Source: Gemmatimonadota bacterium
GTDB taxonomy: Bacteria > Gemmatimonadota > Gemmatimonadetes > Longimicrobiales > Gaopeijiaceae
Direction of reading: 5' to 3'
Length of the DNA: 64,000 bases
NCBI GenBank assembly: GCA_007121455.1
Contig: SKKN01000005.1
Location: 1 to 64,000 of the forward strand
Of this stretch, positions 24,806-32,054 are shown one piece after another. The first letter of the stretch is position 1, and each line of letters starts with the position of its first letter. Made by a program: the position numbers and the translations under genes. The notes below the pieces were generated by a model that ran no database searches, was not told the DNA's origin, and saw only the letters and a list, made by a program, of their open reading frames with translations.

Positions 24806-24937
24806 GATGTGTGCCAAATGTGTGCCAAAAACGGCCTCTGATAGCCGGACACAAAAAAACGACCCAGTGAGGATAACCGCATCACTGAGCCGTTTTCTTG
24901 TGGTGGGCTGACTGCGCCCTAGTGGAGGCGGCGGGAG
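24806..24937 (+). repeat. Copy 3 of the shared right end, overlapping the intact tmRNA 3' end
   Basis: This copy matches 8250-8382. It includes TGTGTGCCA at 24808-24816 and 24819-24827, the terminator, and the 15-base core 24923-24937 that is the real 3' end of ssrA. Its presence next to the functional gene marks the proximal junction of the larger element. Confidence 0.7.
24853..24895 (-). terminator. Terminator of ssrA, bidirectional type
   Basis: CAGTGA (24865-24870) pairs with TCACTG (24882-24887). On the minus strand the hairpin is followed by a run of seven T (A-run 24853-24859 on plus), about 28 bases past the tmRNA 3' end. On the plus strand TTTT-C-TT follows. Because this block also sits at 8297-8344, it appears to be carried by the inserted elements. 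Confidence 0.7.
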
Positions 24938-25276
24938 TCGAACCCGCGTCCGCGAATCGATCCTGCAGGACTTCTACGTGTGTAGATCACCGTTCAGTTT
25001 CGCCCACCGGCGGCCGGTGATCCACCGCGCTGGCAGGCTATCCGCCTTTGGATCTCGTCCTGGATGAGACGGCACCATCCGAGGACCAGCCTGAATCATT
25101 GACGTCCCGCTGACCCGCCTCAGGCGAGCAAATCAGGGGACGGGCTACCGCTTAGTTAGGCAGCCAGCGCCAGATCATTGTTGGCGTTTGAAAATTTCCC
25201 GGCGGTTTAACGAGATCACCGGAACCTCGACACGCAGCCCTGCTTTCACAAAACACGTCGAAGCCGTGTCGCCCCC
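24923..25276 (-). ncRNA. ssrA: Transfer-messenger RNA
   Basis: One-piece tmRNA of 354 nt. The 5' end GGGGGCG (25276-25270) pairs with CGCCTCC at the 3' end (24930-24924), with one G-U pair, to make the 7-bp acceptor stem; the T arm loop is GGGTTCGACTCCC. 'GACACGGCTTCGACG' follows the 5' strand as in other tmRNAs. The tag frame starts at a GCC codon and reads ANNDLALAA then TAA, so the added tag is A-ANNDLALAA, ending in the protease signal LALAA. CCA is not encoded; discriminator base is A. It rescues stalled ribosomes with SmpB. Its 3' end is the insertion target of the adjacent island and has been restored intact. Confidence 0.95.
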
Positions 25277-25408
25277 GAATGTCCGGGAGTCCTGCCCGTG
25301 ACGTGCGGACCGTCGACAATCACCTAAAAGCACCGGCGGTCCTGACTCATCCTATGCTTCCTCCTACCCCAATTGCCCCGCCAAAGGTTCCGGAGGCGGT
25401 CGATCCGG

Positions 25409-26407
25409 TCACGCGGCAAGCTCCTCCAGGTGCCGCTGAAGGTAGCCGTCCAGGAGGTCCCGGATCTCCTCGATCGCCGTCACACGAAAGAGCTCCTGCC
25501 GGAGTCTGCGGCCATCGGGAAGTCCTTTCGTATACCACCCGAGATGCTTCCGGAACTCCCTGACGGCACGTGTACCATCCTTTTCGAAGGCGACCGCGTT
25601 CTCTGCGTGGAGGAGACAGACCCGAAAGCGTTCCTCCATCGACGGCGCATCCGGTACAGGCAACCCATCCAGTGCCGCCCTCGCTTCGCGGAAGATCCAC
25701 GGATAGCCGTGCGAGCCTCGAGCGATCATGACTCCGCGGCAGCCGGTCTCCTCCTTCATCCGAGCAGCGTCCTCCCCACTCCGGATGTCGCCGTTCCCGA
25801 TGACCGGGATGTCGAGTGCGTCGACGACGGCGCGGATCTCGGACCACCGGGCCGTGCCGGAATACATGTCCGTTCGGGTCCGGGGGTGGAGGGTCAGAGC
25901 GCAAGCTCCTGCCTCCTGGCAGCGCACCGCGATCTTGACGGGGTCGCGCGTGGCATCGTCGTACCCACTCCGAATCTTCACGGTGGTGGGCAGCGGGGTC
26001 GCCGCCGCGACGGCCTCGATGATCGCGCCTACGAGCTCCAGGTCCCTGAGACACCCCGACCCCCCATTCCGCTTCACGACCTTCTTTACCGGGCAGCCGA
26101 AGTTGATATCGATGAAGTCGGGAGCATGCAGCCGGTGGACCAACTCCGCCGCTTCCGCCATCATCGCGGGCTCGGCCCCGAAGATCTGCACTCCGATCGG
26201 CCGCTCCTCATCGTGAAACCGCAGGTACTCGCGACTCCGATCGTTGCCCTGGCAGAGCCCCGCCGCGCTCACGAACTCGCTCACCACAACGTCCGCGCCG
26301 AGCGACCGACAAAGCCGGCGGAACGGGGATTCGCTCACGCCGGCCTGTGGCGCAAGATAGAGCGGTGTCCGCTCAGCATCGAGGAGGTCCGTCGTGCGTG
26401 TGGTCAT
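25409..26407 (-). CDS. dusB: tRNA-dihydrouridine synthase B
   Basis: A 332-residue flavoenzyme that reduces uridines in the tRNA D-loop. ATG 26407 gives the usual 'LYLAPQAGVSESPFRRLCRSLGA' opening. 'PDFIDINFGCPVKKVVKRNGG' contains the catalytic Cys105. 'ALTLHPRTRTDMYSGTARWSEI', 'IPVIGNGDI' and 'GCRGVMIARGSHGYPWIF' supply the FMN phosphate-binding barrel motifs of the DusB group. An in-frame extension upstream exists but lacks family content. It lies divergently from ptsN. Between it and ssrA (25277-25408) I see no gene. Confidence 0.95.
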   Translation of the reverse strand: MTTRTTDLLDAERTPLYLAPQAGVSESPFRRLCRSLGADVVVSEFVSAAGLCQGNDRSREYLRFHDEERPIGVQIFGAEPAMMAEAAELVHRLHAPDFIDINFGCPVKKVVKRNGGSGCLRDLELVGAIIEAVAAATPLPTTVKIRSGYDDATRDPVKIAVRCQEAGACALTLHPRTRTDMYSGTARWSEIRAVVDALDIPVIGNGDIRSGEDAARMKEETGCRGVMIARGSHGYPWIFREARAALDGLPVPDAPSMEERFRVCLLHAENAVAFEKDGTRAVREFRKHLGWYTKGLPDGRRLRQELFRVTAIEEIRDLLDGYLQRHLEELAA

Positions 26408-26491
26408 GAAGGAAAAGGTACCTCGGCAGAGGGTTCCGGTGAAGGGTGTCCAGGCACGCCCCATGGGCATCGAATCAGCCCTCCTCAGGCT

Positions 26492-26520
26492 TTGACATCC
26501 CCAGTGGCATCCCATACAGT
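26492..26520 (+). promoter_or_regulatory. Sigma-70-type promoter of ptsN
   Basis: TTGACA (26492-26497), a 17-base spacer, and TACAGT (26515-26520) lie 60 bases before the ptsN ATG. The -35 box is a perfect consensus match with ideal spacing. Confidence 0.6.
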
Positions 26521-26580
26521 TGGTTCACTTCATACCCGGTGCAATCCATCGAGATCGAACAGCCCTCGGGAGGGCCATAC

Positions 26581-27033
26581 ATGAAACTGCGACAACTCTT
26601 CACGCTCGAGGGTGTAAACCTCGAACTGAAGGCCGAGACCAAAGACGATATTCTGAAGGAACTCATCCAACTTCTCGACCTCGACGACAAGTCGGAGACA
26701 ATCCTCTTCAAGACACTGAAACGGAGAGAGAACCTCGGTTCCACGGGGATCGGAAAGGGAATCGCAATCCCGCACTGTCGGTCGCTCGTCGTGAACCGCC
26801 TCCGCCTCGCCTACGGACGCAAGCCCGAAGGCGCGGACTTCAACTCGATCGACGGGGAGCCGGTCCACAACTTCTTCCTGATCGTGGCGCCACCTCTCGA
26901 AGTGTCGAACCAATACCTCCCGGTCCTCGGCAAGATCGCCCAGTTCGCAAAGGACCCGGATATCCCGACCCACCTCCAGGACATCTCCACCCCTCAAGAG
27001 TTCCTCGACCTGCTCGAGGAGAAAGCACCATGA
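26581..27033 (+). CDS. ptsN: PTS EIIA-Ntr-type protein
   Basis: A 150-residue IIA domain of the fructose/nitrogen class. ATG 26581 follows GGGAGG by eight bases; an upstream in-frame ATG (26446) adds only unrelated sequence. The phosphoacceptor region 'STGIGKGIAIPHCRS' gives His65. PtsN-type proteins receive phosphate from HPr or NPr and signal on nitrogen, potassium or envelope status rather than transporting sugar. The EI/HPr genes 6-7 kb away (32-34 kb) could be its donors. Its stop overlaps the next gene (ATGA). Confidence 0.85.
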   Translation: MKLRQLFTLEGVNLELKAETKDDILKELIQLLDLDDKSETILFKTLKRRENLGSTGIGKGIAIPHCRSLVVNRLRLAYGRKPEGADFNSIDGEPVHNFFLIVAPPLEVSNQYLPVLGKIAQFAKDPDIPTHLQDISTPQEFLDLLEEKAP

Positions 27034-27416
27034 GCGGGCCGTCGGATACACGGGGGATGGATCCGCAACTCATGCTCCTCCTCGAGCTTCAGGACCTGAG
27101 GGCCCAGCGAAAGGAGCTGGCCGAAAGCGAGGTCGCCGAGAGGATGCAAGAGGAGCACTTCCACATCGACCCGGCCGACGCCAGGAGCCACCTGGACGAA
27201 AAGATTACCGAGATCGAGCAGGAACTCCACCCCAGGATCCGGGCTCGTTATGCTCAGATCGTGCCGATGCGGGACCGAGTGGTCGTGCCCGTGATCAATG
27301 GCGTCTGCTACGGCTGCTTCGTCTCGATCCCGACCGCGACGGCAGGTGACCGGGACTCACCCGCGGGTGTACAGAGTTGCGAGCACTGCGGCTGCTTCAT
27401 CTACATCTTGAACTGA
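27030..27416 (+). CDS. Zinc-ribbon protein with coiled-coil (CdsZ/zf-RING_7 type)
   Basis: A 128-residue protein with a helical, charged N-terminal part ('LMLLLELQDLRAQRKELAESEV', about 14-85, coiled-coil) and a C-terminal C4 zinc ribbon: 'CYGCF' near 94 and 'CEHCG' near 119. The 'GVCYGCFVSIP' segment is the usual signature of this family. Function is unclear; some members affect chromosome or ribosome-related processes. It is translationally coupled to ptsN. Confidence 0.75.
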   Translation: MSGPSDTRGMDPQLMLLLELQDLRAQRKELAESEVAERMQEEHFHIDPADARSHLDEKITEIEQELHPRIRARYAQIVPMRDRVVVPVINGVCYGCFVSIPTATAGDRDSPAGVQSCEHCGCFIYILN

Positions 27417-27492
27417 CTTGCCGGGAGGGGGGGCTCCGCCGATCCGTCGCGGCGTTCCCCTCCCCCGACACCTCCCCCGGAATCTCTCGGCG

Positions 27493-27945
27493 TCACTTCG
27501 TGACGAACATCTTGAGGATCTGGGACTGTCCGTTGACGGTCAGCTCGAGGATGTACACACCCGAAGCCACCATCGCTCCGGAGCGGTCCCTCCCATCCCA
27601 GTGAGCCTCGTATCTGCCCGGGAAGGGGTATTCGAGATCGACGATCGGCACCCCGTCCCCAGCCGGATGGCCGAGCGCCGTGGGCGAGCCGACGTACTGA
27701 AGCAGCAGGTTGTAGATCCGAACGGAGACGACTGCAGGGCGCCCGTCGACGAAGACCCCCTCGTATAGCTCAAAAGGGATCCGGGTCTCGGGATTGAACG
27801 GGTTCGGGTAGTTCTGGTCCAGCGTGAACCCAATTTCCTGGCCCCTGGTCCGATCATCCGCTCCAGGAGCTTGTTGGCCCTGGAGGGAGTCGGTCGAGAC
27901 AACAAGGGCGAGGAGGATGAAACTGAGGCAGGCTGCTCGCCTCAT
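27493..27945 (-). CDS. Secreted protein consisting of a FlgD-like/T9SS-type C-terminal domain
   Basis: A 150-residue product with a signal peptide ('ACLSFILLALVVSTDSLQGQ', about 4-23). It is followed almost directly by 'FTLDQNYPNPFNPETRIPF' near 40-58, then 'VSVRIYNLLLQYV', 'HWDGRDRSGAMVASGVYILEL' and 'QILKMFVTK' at the end. That is the whole length of the FlgD-Ig-like domain otherwise found at the C-terminus of large secreted proteins, where it serves sorting or anchoring. Here there is no passenger. It may be a remnant of a larger protein or a free-standing domain. GGAGG precedes the ATG. The gap 27946-28086 has no gene. Confidence 0.7.
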   Translation of the reverse strand: MRRAACLSFILLALVVSTDSLQGQQAPGADDRTRGQEIGFTLDQNYPNPFNPETRIPFELYEGVFVDGRPAVVSVRIYNLLLQYVGSPTALGHPAGDGVPIVDLEYPFPGRYEAHWDGRDRSGAMVASGVYILELTVNGQSQILKMFVTK

Positions 27946-28086
27946 TCGACCCTCCGCACAGAGCCCTGTGCCGTATCAGTGAGACGATGGCCCTCCATGG
28001 TTGCCGAAACTGCACCGTACTCCTATGCCACTCTTTTGCCACTATAACCTGAGGACGAGAAACGGGTCAAGCACGGGTTGGGCGCT

Positions 28087-28839
28087 TCAAACATCCTCGG
28101 CACCGAACTGAGCTTGGACCAGAGGGAGCGAGCGAAGGGTTCGCGCGGGCGCGAGATGGGAATGGATGAACCCCGCGAGGAGCTGAAGATGCGCTCGCGC
28201 GCCCCGCAGCTCCTCCGGCGCGGATCCCGCCACCAACGCGAAAAGGTGGGACCGGGCGACCGGCCCGACCCTCGGCAACTCTTCTCGGCCGCAGCCCGCG
28301 CAGCGAACCCCACCCGCCTCGCAGTCGAAGCGACCGATTTCCTCTGCCCCGAGCCCTCTGCCGCACGCCACGCACCGGCCGATCGACGGGCCGAACCCCA
28401 GCGCTCCCACGACGCTCCATGCGCCGGCGAGGATCCGGGCGCGGAGCAGCTGATCCTCCCCTTCGGCGACTTCGTCCAGTGCCAGGAGAAACCGACGGTA
28501 GAGCTCCGGGTTTCCTTCCTCGAGGGTATGGACGAGTATGATTTCGGCGAGGAGAGCAGCACCCCCGAGGCGAAGGAGGTGCGTGCCGAGCGCGGGCCGC
28601 GCACGTCGCACCGAGAAGCCCCGGTACGTCTGGAGGTCGCGATTTTCCTTAAAGTGCATCGCGAGAATGCCGTCCCCGAACGTGTCCAACGAGGAGCCTC
28701 GTTTCGAGTCCTCTCGGCGGACCCCCCGTGCCATGGTCCCGACGACACCCAGGTCCTCGGTCAGAAAGCGCAGGATTCGGCTCGTCTCTCCGTAGGGGTA
28801 GGAACGAAGGAGCACCGCCGGAGTGGTGATCAAGGACAC
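28087..28839 (-). CDS. recO: DNA repair protein RecO
   Basis: A 250-residue RecO. From GTG 28839 it reads 'LITTPAVLLRSYPYGETSRILRFLTEDLGVVGTMARGVRR', the OB-fold start, and a helical middle. A zinc-binding part near 155-180 has 'CVACGRGL' and 'CAGCGRE', and 'LRSLPLVQAQF' at the end. RecO loads RecA with RecR and anneals SSB-coated strands. GGGAG lies six bases before the GTG; a longer upstream frame overlaps the neighbour without family content. Confidence 0.9.
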   Translation of the reverse strand: MSLITTPAVLLRSYPYGETSRILRFLTEDLGVVGTMARGVRREDSKRGSSLDTFGDGILAMHFKENRDLQTYRGFSVRRARPALGTHLLRLGGAALLAEIILVHTLEEGNPELYRRFLLALDEVAEGEDQLLRARILAGAWSVVGALGFGPSIGRCVACGRGLGAEEIGRFDCEAGGVRCAGCGREELPRVGPVARSHLFALVAGSAPEELRGARAHLQLLAGFIHSHLAPARTLRSLPLVQAQFGAEDV

Positions 28840-28870
28840 GGTCCGCTCCCGGTGAGGGACAACCCCTTCC

Positions 28871-30049
28871 TCAACTCGTTCGCTTGAGGCGCTCCAGCAG
28901 GGTGCTTCGGCGCTCGCGGTAGCGCGCGCGCTCCTCGGCCCCAGGAGCTTCCAGGTCTTCGAACTCTTCATCGAGGCGAGCGATCTCCAGGAGCAGCTCT
29001 TCCCTGCTCTCCTCCGCAGGTTCGAGCTCCGCCTCTTCGGAACGGTGCCGAACGGCCCAGACGCCGGCACCGGTGAGGAGGAGCGCGAGGAGGAGGGCTA
29101 ACTCACGTACGGGAACCGTGAATGCGCCATCTCCTTCCGCGAAGCTCACATCGGCGTTCACCAGCGCCTCTCCTGCGTATCGCCGAAACTGAACCCCGGG
29201 TTCCATCTCGACGGGGCGATCCTGCTCCAGACCCTCGACCCGGAGGTCCGGTGCCGGCTCCGAGATCAGGACCTGCACCACCTCCGTGGTTCCCGGCATC
29301 GGAAGATCGAAGTTGAGGTCGGCGAGGGAGTAGGTGAAAATGAAGAGCCGCTCACCCGGAGGAACGGGAGCGGACACTTCGACAGCCCCGTTCCTGAACT
29401 CCACCGCGTCCTCGGGGAGGTCCCCCCTGCCGACCGCCAGATTCGTCGCCCCGCTCGGAAGAGGATAGCTCCAGACCGGGCCCTGCTCGTCCGCGACGTA
29501 GGTCCAGGATGAGTCATTCCGGATCTCGAACAGGTCGGTTGCGTTCCAGCCTTCCTCCGTCCGGTTGATGAACAGGTTCCGAATTGCGATCGGAAAGGGT
29601 TCCCCACCCGCCTCCGCCTCCCGCCTTTCGTACATCCGGATCGTGTACAGGGAGTCGAGCTGGGTGGCTTGCGACAGCGGATCCCCAAAGTAGAGGATCC
29701 CGTACCGTCGGGACGAGGCAAAGTACACGGTACGGTCATCGGACGCCCCGGACCCCGGGAGGGTCGGAAGCACGAACTCGAAGGAGCCGTCCGTGTCGAC
29801 GCGAACGGAGTCGATCGGCCCGGCGTCGAGCGGGGTGACCTGGTGGAGTACGACGGTCGCCGTATCGACGGCCCCGTCCCCGAGAAGCACGGTTCCGCGC
29901 AGCTCGGGCACCACTTCCTCCTGGGCGAGCGCCGCGGCGGGGACGGCCAGGGTCGGCATCCCCAGAGCGCCGAGAAGGAGGAGGCCCAGCGGCAGGACTC
30001 CCAAGTCGCGAAGGCGCCGGGAACGGAGGGGGTGGAGAAATCGTGTCAC
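28871..30049 (-). CDS. Membrane-anchored extracytoplasmic protein of unknown function
   Basis: A 392-residue protein beginning at GTG 30049. It has a long signal ('LGVLPLGLLLLGALGMPTLAVPAAALAQ', about 16-43). A carboxypeptidase-regulatory-like beta domain follows ('LRGTVLLGDGAVDTATVVLHQV'), then further beta-rich sequence and a helix near 312-332 ('LALLLALLLTGAGVWAV'). The cytoplasmic tail is charged and coiled-coil ('EELLLEIARLDEEFEDLEA'). The tail pattern recalls proteins near cytochrome-c biogenesis genes but none are visible here. It lies between the bifunctional-nuclease gene and recO with short gaps. Confidence 0.6.
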   Translation of the reverse strand: MTRFLHPLRSRRLRDLGVLPLGLLLLGALGMPTLAVPAAALAQEEVVPELRGTVLLGDGAVDTATVVLHQVTPLDAGPIDSVRVDTDGSFEFVLPTLPGSGASDDRTVYFASSRRYGILYFGDPLSQATQLDSLYTIRMYERREAEAGGEPFPIAIRNLFINRTEEGWNATDLFEIRNDSSWTYVADEQGPVWSYPLPSGATNLAVGRGDLPEDAVEFRNGAVEVSAPVPPGERLFIFTYSLADLNFDLPMPGTTEVVQVLISEPAPDLRVEGLEQDRPVEMEPGVQFRRYAGEALVNADVSFAEGDGAFTVPVRELALLLALLLTGAGVWAVRHRSEEAELEPAEESREELLLEIARLDEEFEDLEAPGAEERARYRERRSTLLERLKRTS

Positions 30050-30050
30050 G

Positions 30051-30587
30051 TCAGGGCGAGAACCGGCCGAAATCCTCCGGATTCAGCTTTCGGAGGTACT
30101 CCTTCAGCTCCTCGGGGCTCATGAGCGTTTCCTCACCCTCCTCCTCTTCCTGCTCCACTTCGTATTCTTCGGCATCCTCTCCCTCGGAGATCTCGATCGA
30201 CGCCTTCTCGAGCAGATCCTGATGGGCGAAGATCCTCGCTTCGGAGCGGAGGGCGACGGCAATCGAGTCGGAGGGGCGGGCATCGACCTTGATCACCTCT
30301 TCCTCCCGTTCGATCACCAGCTCGGCGAAGTAGGTGTTGTCGGCGACCCGCGTGATCACGACCCGCTGAAGATCGCCTCCAAGCCCGGAGAGGACCGCCA
30401 TGAGGAGGTCGTGCGTCAACGGCCGGGAGAACTTCATGTCGGCGAGCTGCATCGCGATCGCGCTCGCCTCTCCAGGCCCGATCCAGATGGGCAATACACG
30501 TTCGCCTTCGAGTTCCTGCAGGATTACCACCGGGGTATTCGAGGCCCGGTCCAACCCAAGGCTCTGAACCTTCACCTCGATGAGCAC
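30051..30587 (-). CDS. Bifunctional nuclease family protein (BFN/DUF151)
   Basis: A 178-residue protein starting at GTG 30587. It has 'VILQELEGERVLPIWIGPGEASAIAM' near 21-46, 'RPLTHDLLMAVLSGLGGDLQRVVI', and 'VDARPSDSIAVALRSEARIFA', the three blocks that define the BFN domain. Homologues show DNase/RNase activity. A highly acidic segment near 138-152 precedes a short helical tail. The gap 30588-30754 to metK contains no gene. Confidence 0.85.
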   Translation of the reverse strand: MLIEVKVQSLGLDRASNTPVVILQELEGERVLPIWIGPGEASAIAMQLADMKFSRPLTHDLLMAVLSGLGGDLQRVVITRVADNTYFAELVIEREEEVIKVDARPSDSIAVALRSEARIFAHQDLLEKASIEISEGEDAEEYEVEQEEEEGEETLMSPEELKEYLRKLNPEDFGRFSP

Positions 30588-30754
30588 GCGTCGTCGCTCC
30601 CTTCCATCGTTCCTTCCCGAAGCGAGTGGGGGGATGGACGCGGAGCCCCGCGCCCGCCCCCCCTCACGCTCCCACCGTTCTGGCTGCTAACCCCCACCGA
30701 TCGCGCGATGTTCCGCTCGCCGGAGAGGACCGCCGTTCCGTCCTGAACGGTCGG

Positions 30755-31939
30755 CTACAGCTTGAGTAACGTGCGAAGCTCCTTCACGTGGTCTGTGGCC
30801 TCCCACGGGAAGAGACGGACCGTCCGAGAGGGATCCGTCGGGTGCACGGTCTCTTCCGAAGTCCGGCCGAAGTGGCCGAGGACTGCGGTTCGCGAGAAGA
30901 TCGGATCCTGAAGCCTGAGGCGCTCGATGATCGCGCTGGGTCGCAGGTCGAAGACCTCGTTCACCGCACGCACCATCTCGTCCTCGGATACCGCACCGGT
31001 TCCAAAGGCGTCCACGTGGACGGAAACCGGCTCGGCGACCCCGATCGCGTACGCGAGCTGGATCTCACAGCGCCTCGCGGCTCCGGCCGCGACCAGGTTC
31101 TTCGCGGCCCAGCGTGCAGCGTACGCCGCGGAGCGGTCTACCTTCGTCGAGTCCTTTCCGCTGAAGGCACCTCCTCCATGACGCCCCATTCCACCGTACG
31201 TATCGACGATGATCTTTCGTCCGGTGAGGCCCGCGTCGCCCTGAGGGCCTCCGACGACGAAGCTCCCCGTCGGGTTGATGTGGAAGACGCAGTCGTCGGG
31301 ATCGAGGAATTCGCCCGGGAGCGCCGGGACGATCACCTTCTCGATCAAGGTCTGGTGGAGCTCCTCGGAAGAGATCCCGGGGTCGTGCTGTGCGCTGAGC
31401 ACCACGGTATCGATGCGCCTCGGCTCGTCCCCGTCGTACTCCATCGTGACCTGGGCCTTCCCGTCGGGCCGGAGCCAGGGGACCTCTCCGTTGTGCCGAA
31501 CCGCGGCAAGCCGTCCGACCAGGCGATGCGCGAAGACGATCGGAGCCGGCATGAAGACGTCCGTCTCGTCGGCGGCGTAGCCGAACATCATTCCCTGATC
31601 GCCGGCGCCGCCCGTGTCCACGCCCTGGGCGATGTCCGGCGACTGGCGGTCCAGGCTGACGAGGACCCCACAGGTGCGAGCGTCGATCCCATGCTCCGAG
31701 TTCGTGTACCCGATCTGACCGAGCACACCCCGGACGACCTCTGGGATCTCCACATATCCTTTGGTCGAGATCTCACCTGCGACCAGGACGAGGCCTGTGG
31801 TCACCAATGTCTCGCAGGCGACGCGAGACTCAGGATCCTCGGAGAGAACGGCGTCGAGCACCGCGTCGGAAATCTGATCCGCAATCTTGTCGGGATGTCC
31901 TTCTCCGACCGACTCGGATGTAAAAAGGCGTTTACGCAA
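30755..31939 (-). CDS. metK: S-adenosylmethionine synthase
   Basis: A 394-residue enzyme making SAM from methionine and ATP. I place the start at TTG 31939, which gives the usual '[25 protein letters not shown]' opening and has AGGAGG about 11 bases upstream. A TTG at 31963 is in frame but weaker. Motifs: 'EGHPDK' near 13, '[12 protein letters not shown]', 'KAQVTMEYD', '[20 protein letters not shown]', and '[19 protein letters not shown]' (loop and K+/Mg2+ sites). The gene follows ptsI with a 90-base gap that holds hairpins. Confidence 0.95.
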   Translation of the reverse strand: MRKRLFTSESVGEGHPDKIADQISDAVLDAVLSEDPESRVACETLVTTGLVLVAGEISTKGYVEIPEVVRGVLGQIGYTNSEHGIDARTCGVLVSLDRQSPDIAQGVDTGGAGDQGMMFGYAADETDVFMPAPIVFAHRLVGRLAAVRHNGEVPWLRPDGKAQVTMEYDGDEPRRIDTVVLSAQHDPGISSEELHQTLIEKVIVPALPGEFLDPDDCVFHINPTGSFVVGGPQGDAGLTGRKIIVDTYGGMGRHGGGAFSGKDSTKVDRSAAYAARWAAKNLVAAGAARRCEIQLAYAIGVAEPVSVHVDAFGTGAVSEDEMVRAVNEVFDLRPSAIIERLRLQDPIFSRTAVLGHFGRTSEETVHPTDPSRTVRLFPWEATDHVKELRTLLKL

Positions 31940-31983
31940 GGGCCTCGTGGCCTCCTGTTTCAAGGGAACTCATTTGGTTTTCA

Positions 31984-32050
31984 AGCTGCGATGAGAGCTG
32001 CGGAGCAACCCTCGATCAATCTCCCGAGGGCAGACCTGAAACTGTAAGGA
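31984..32050 (-). promoter_or_regulatory. Structured leader between ptsI and metK
   Basis: CCCTCG (32009-32014) and CGAGGG (32025-32030) form a perfect hairpin with a 10-base loop, and AGCTGCG is directly repeated at 31984 and 31996. It does not match the SAM-I kink-turn consensus or the SAH riboswitch core. It could be a terminator without a T-run, an RNA leader or chance; position before metK makes regulation worth testing. Confidence 0.3.
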
Positions 32051-32054
32051 AACT

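Noticed and set aside
31984-32050. A SAM-I or SAH riboswitch upstream of metK
   Set aside because: Neither the SAM-I kink-turn and core nor the SAH core sequence is present.
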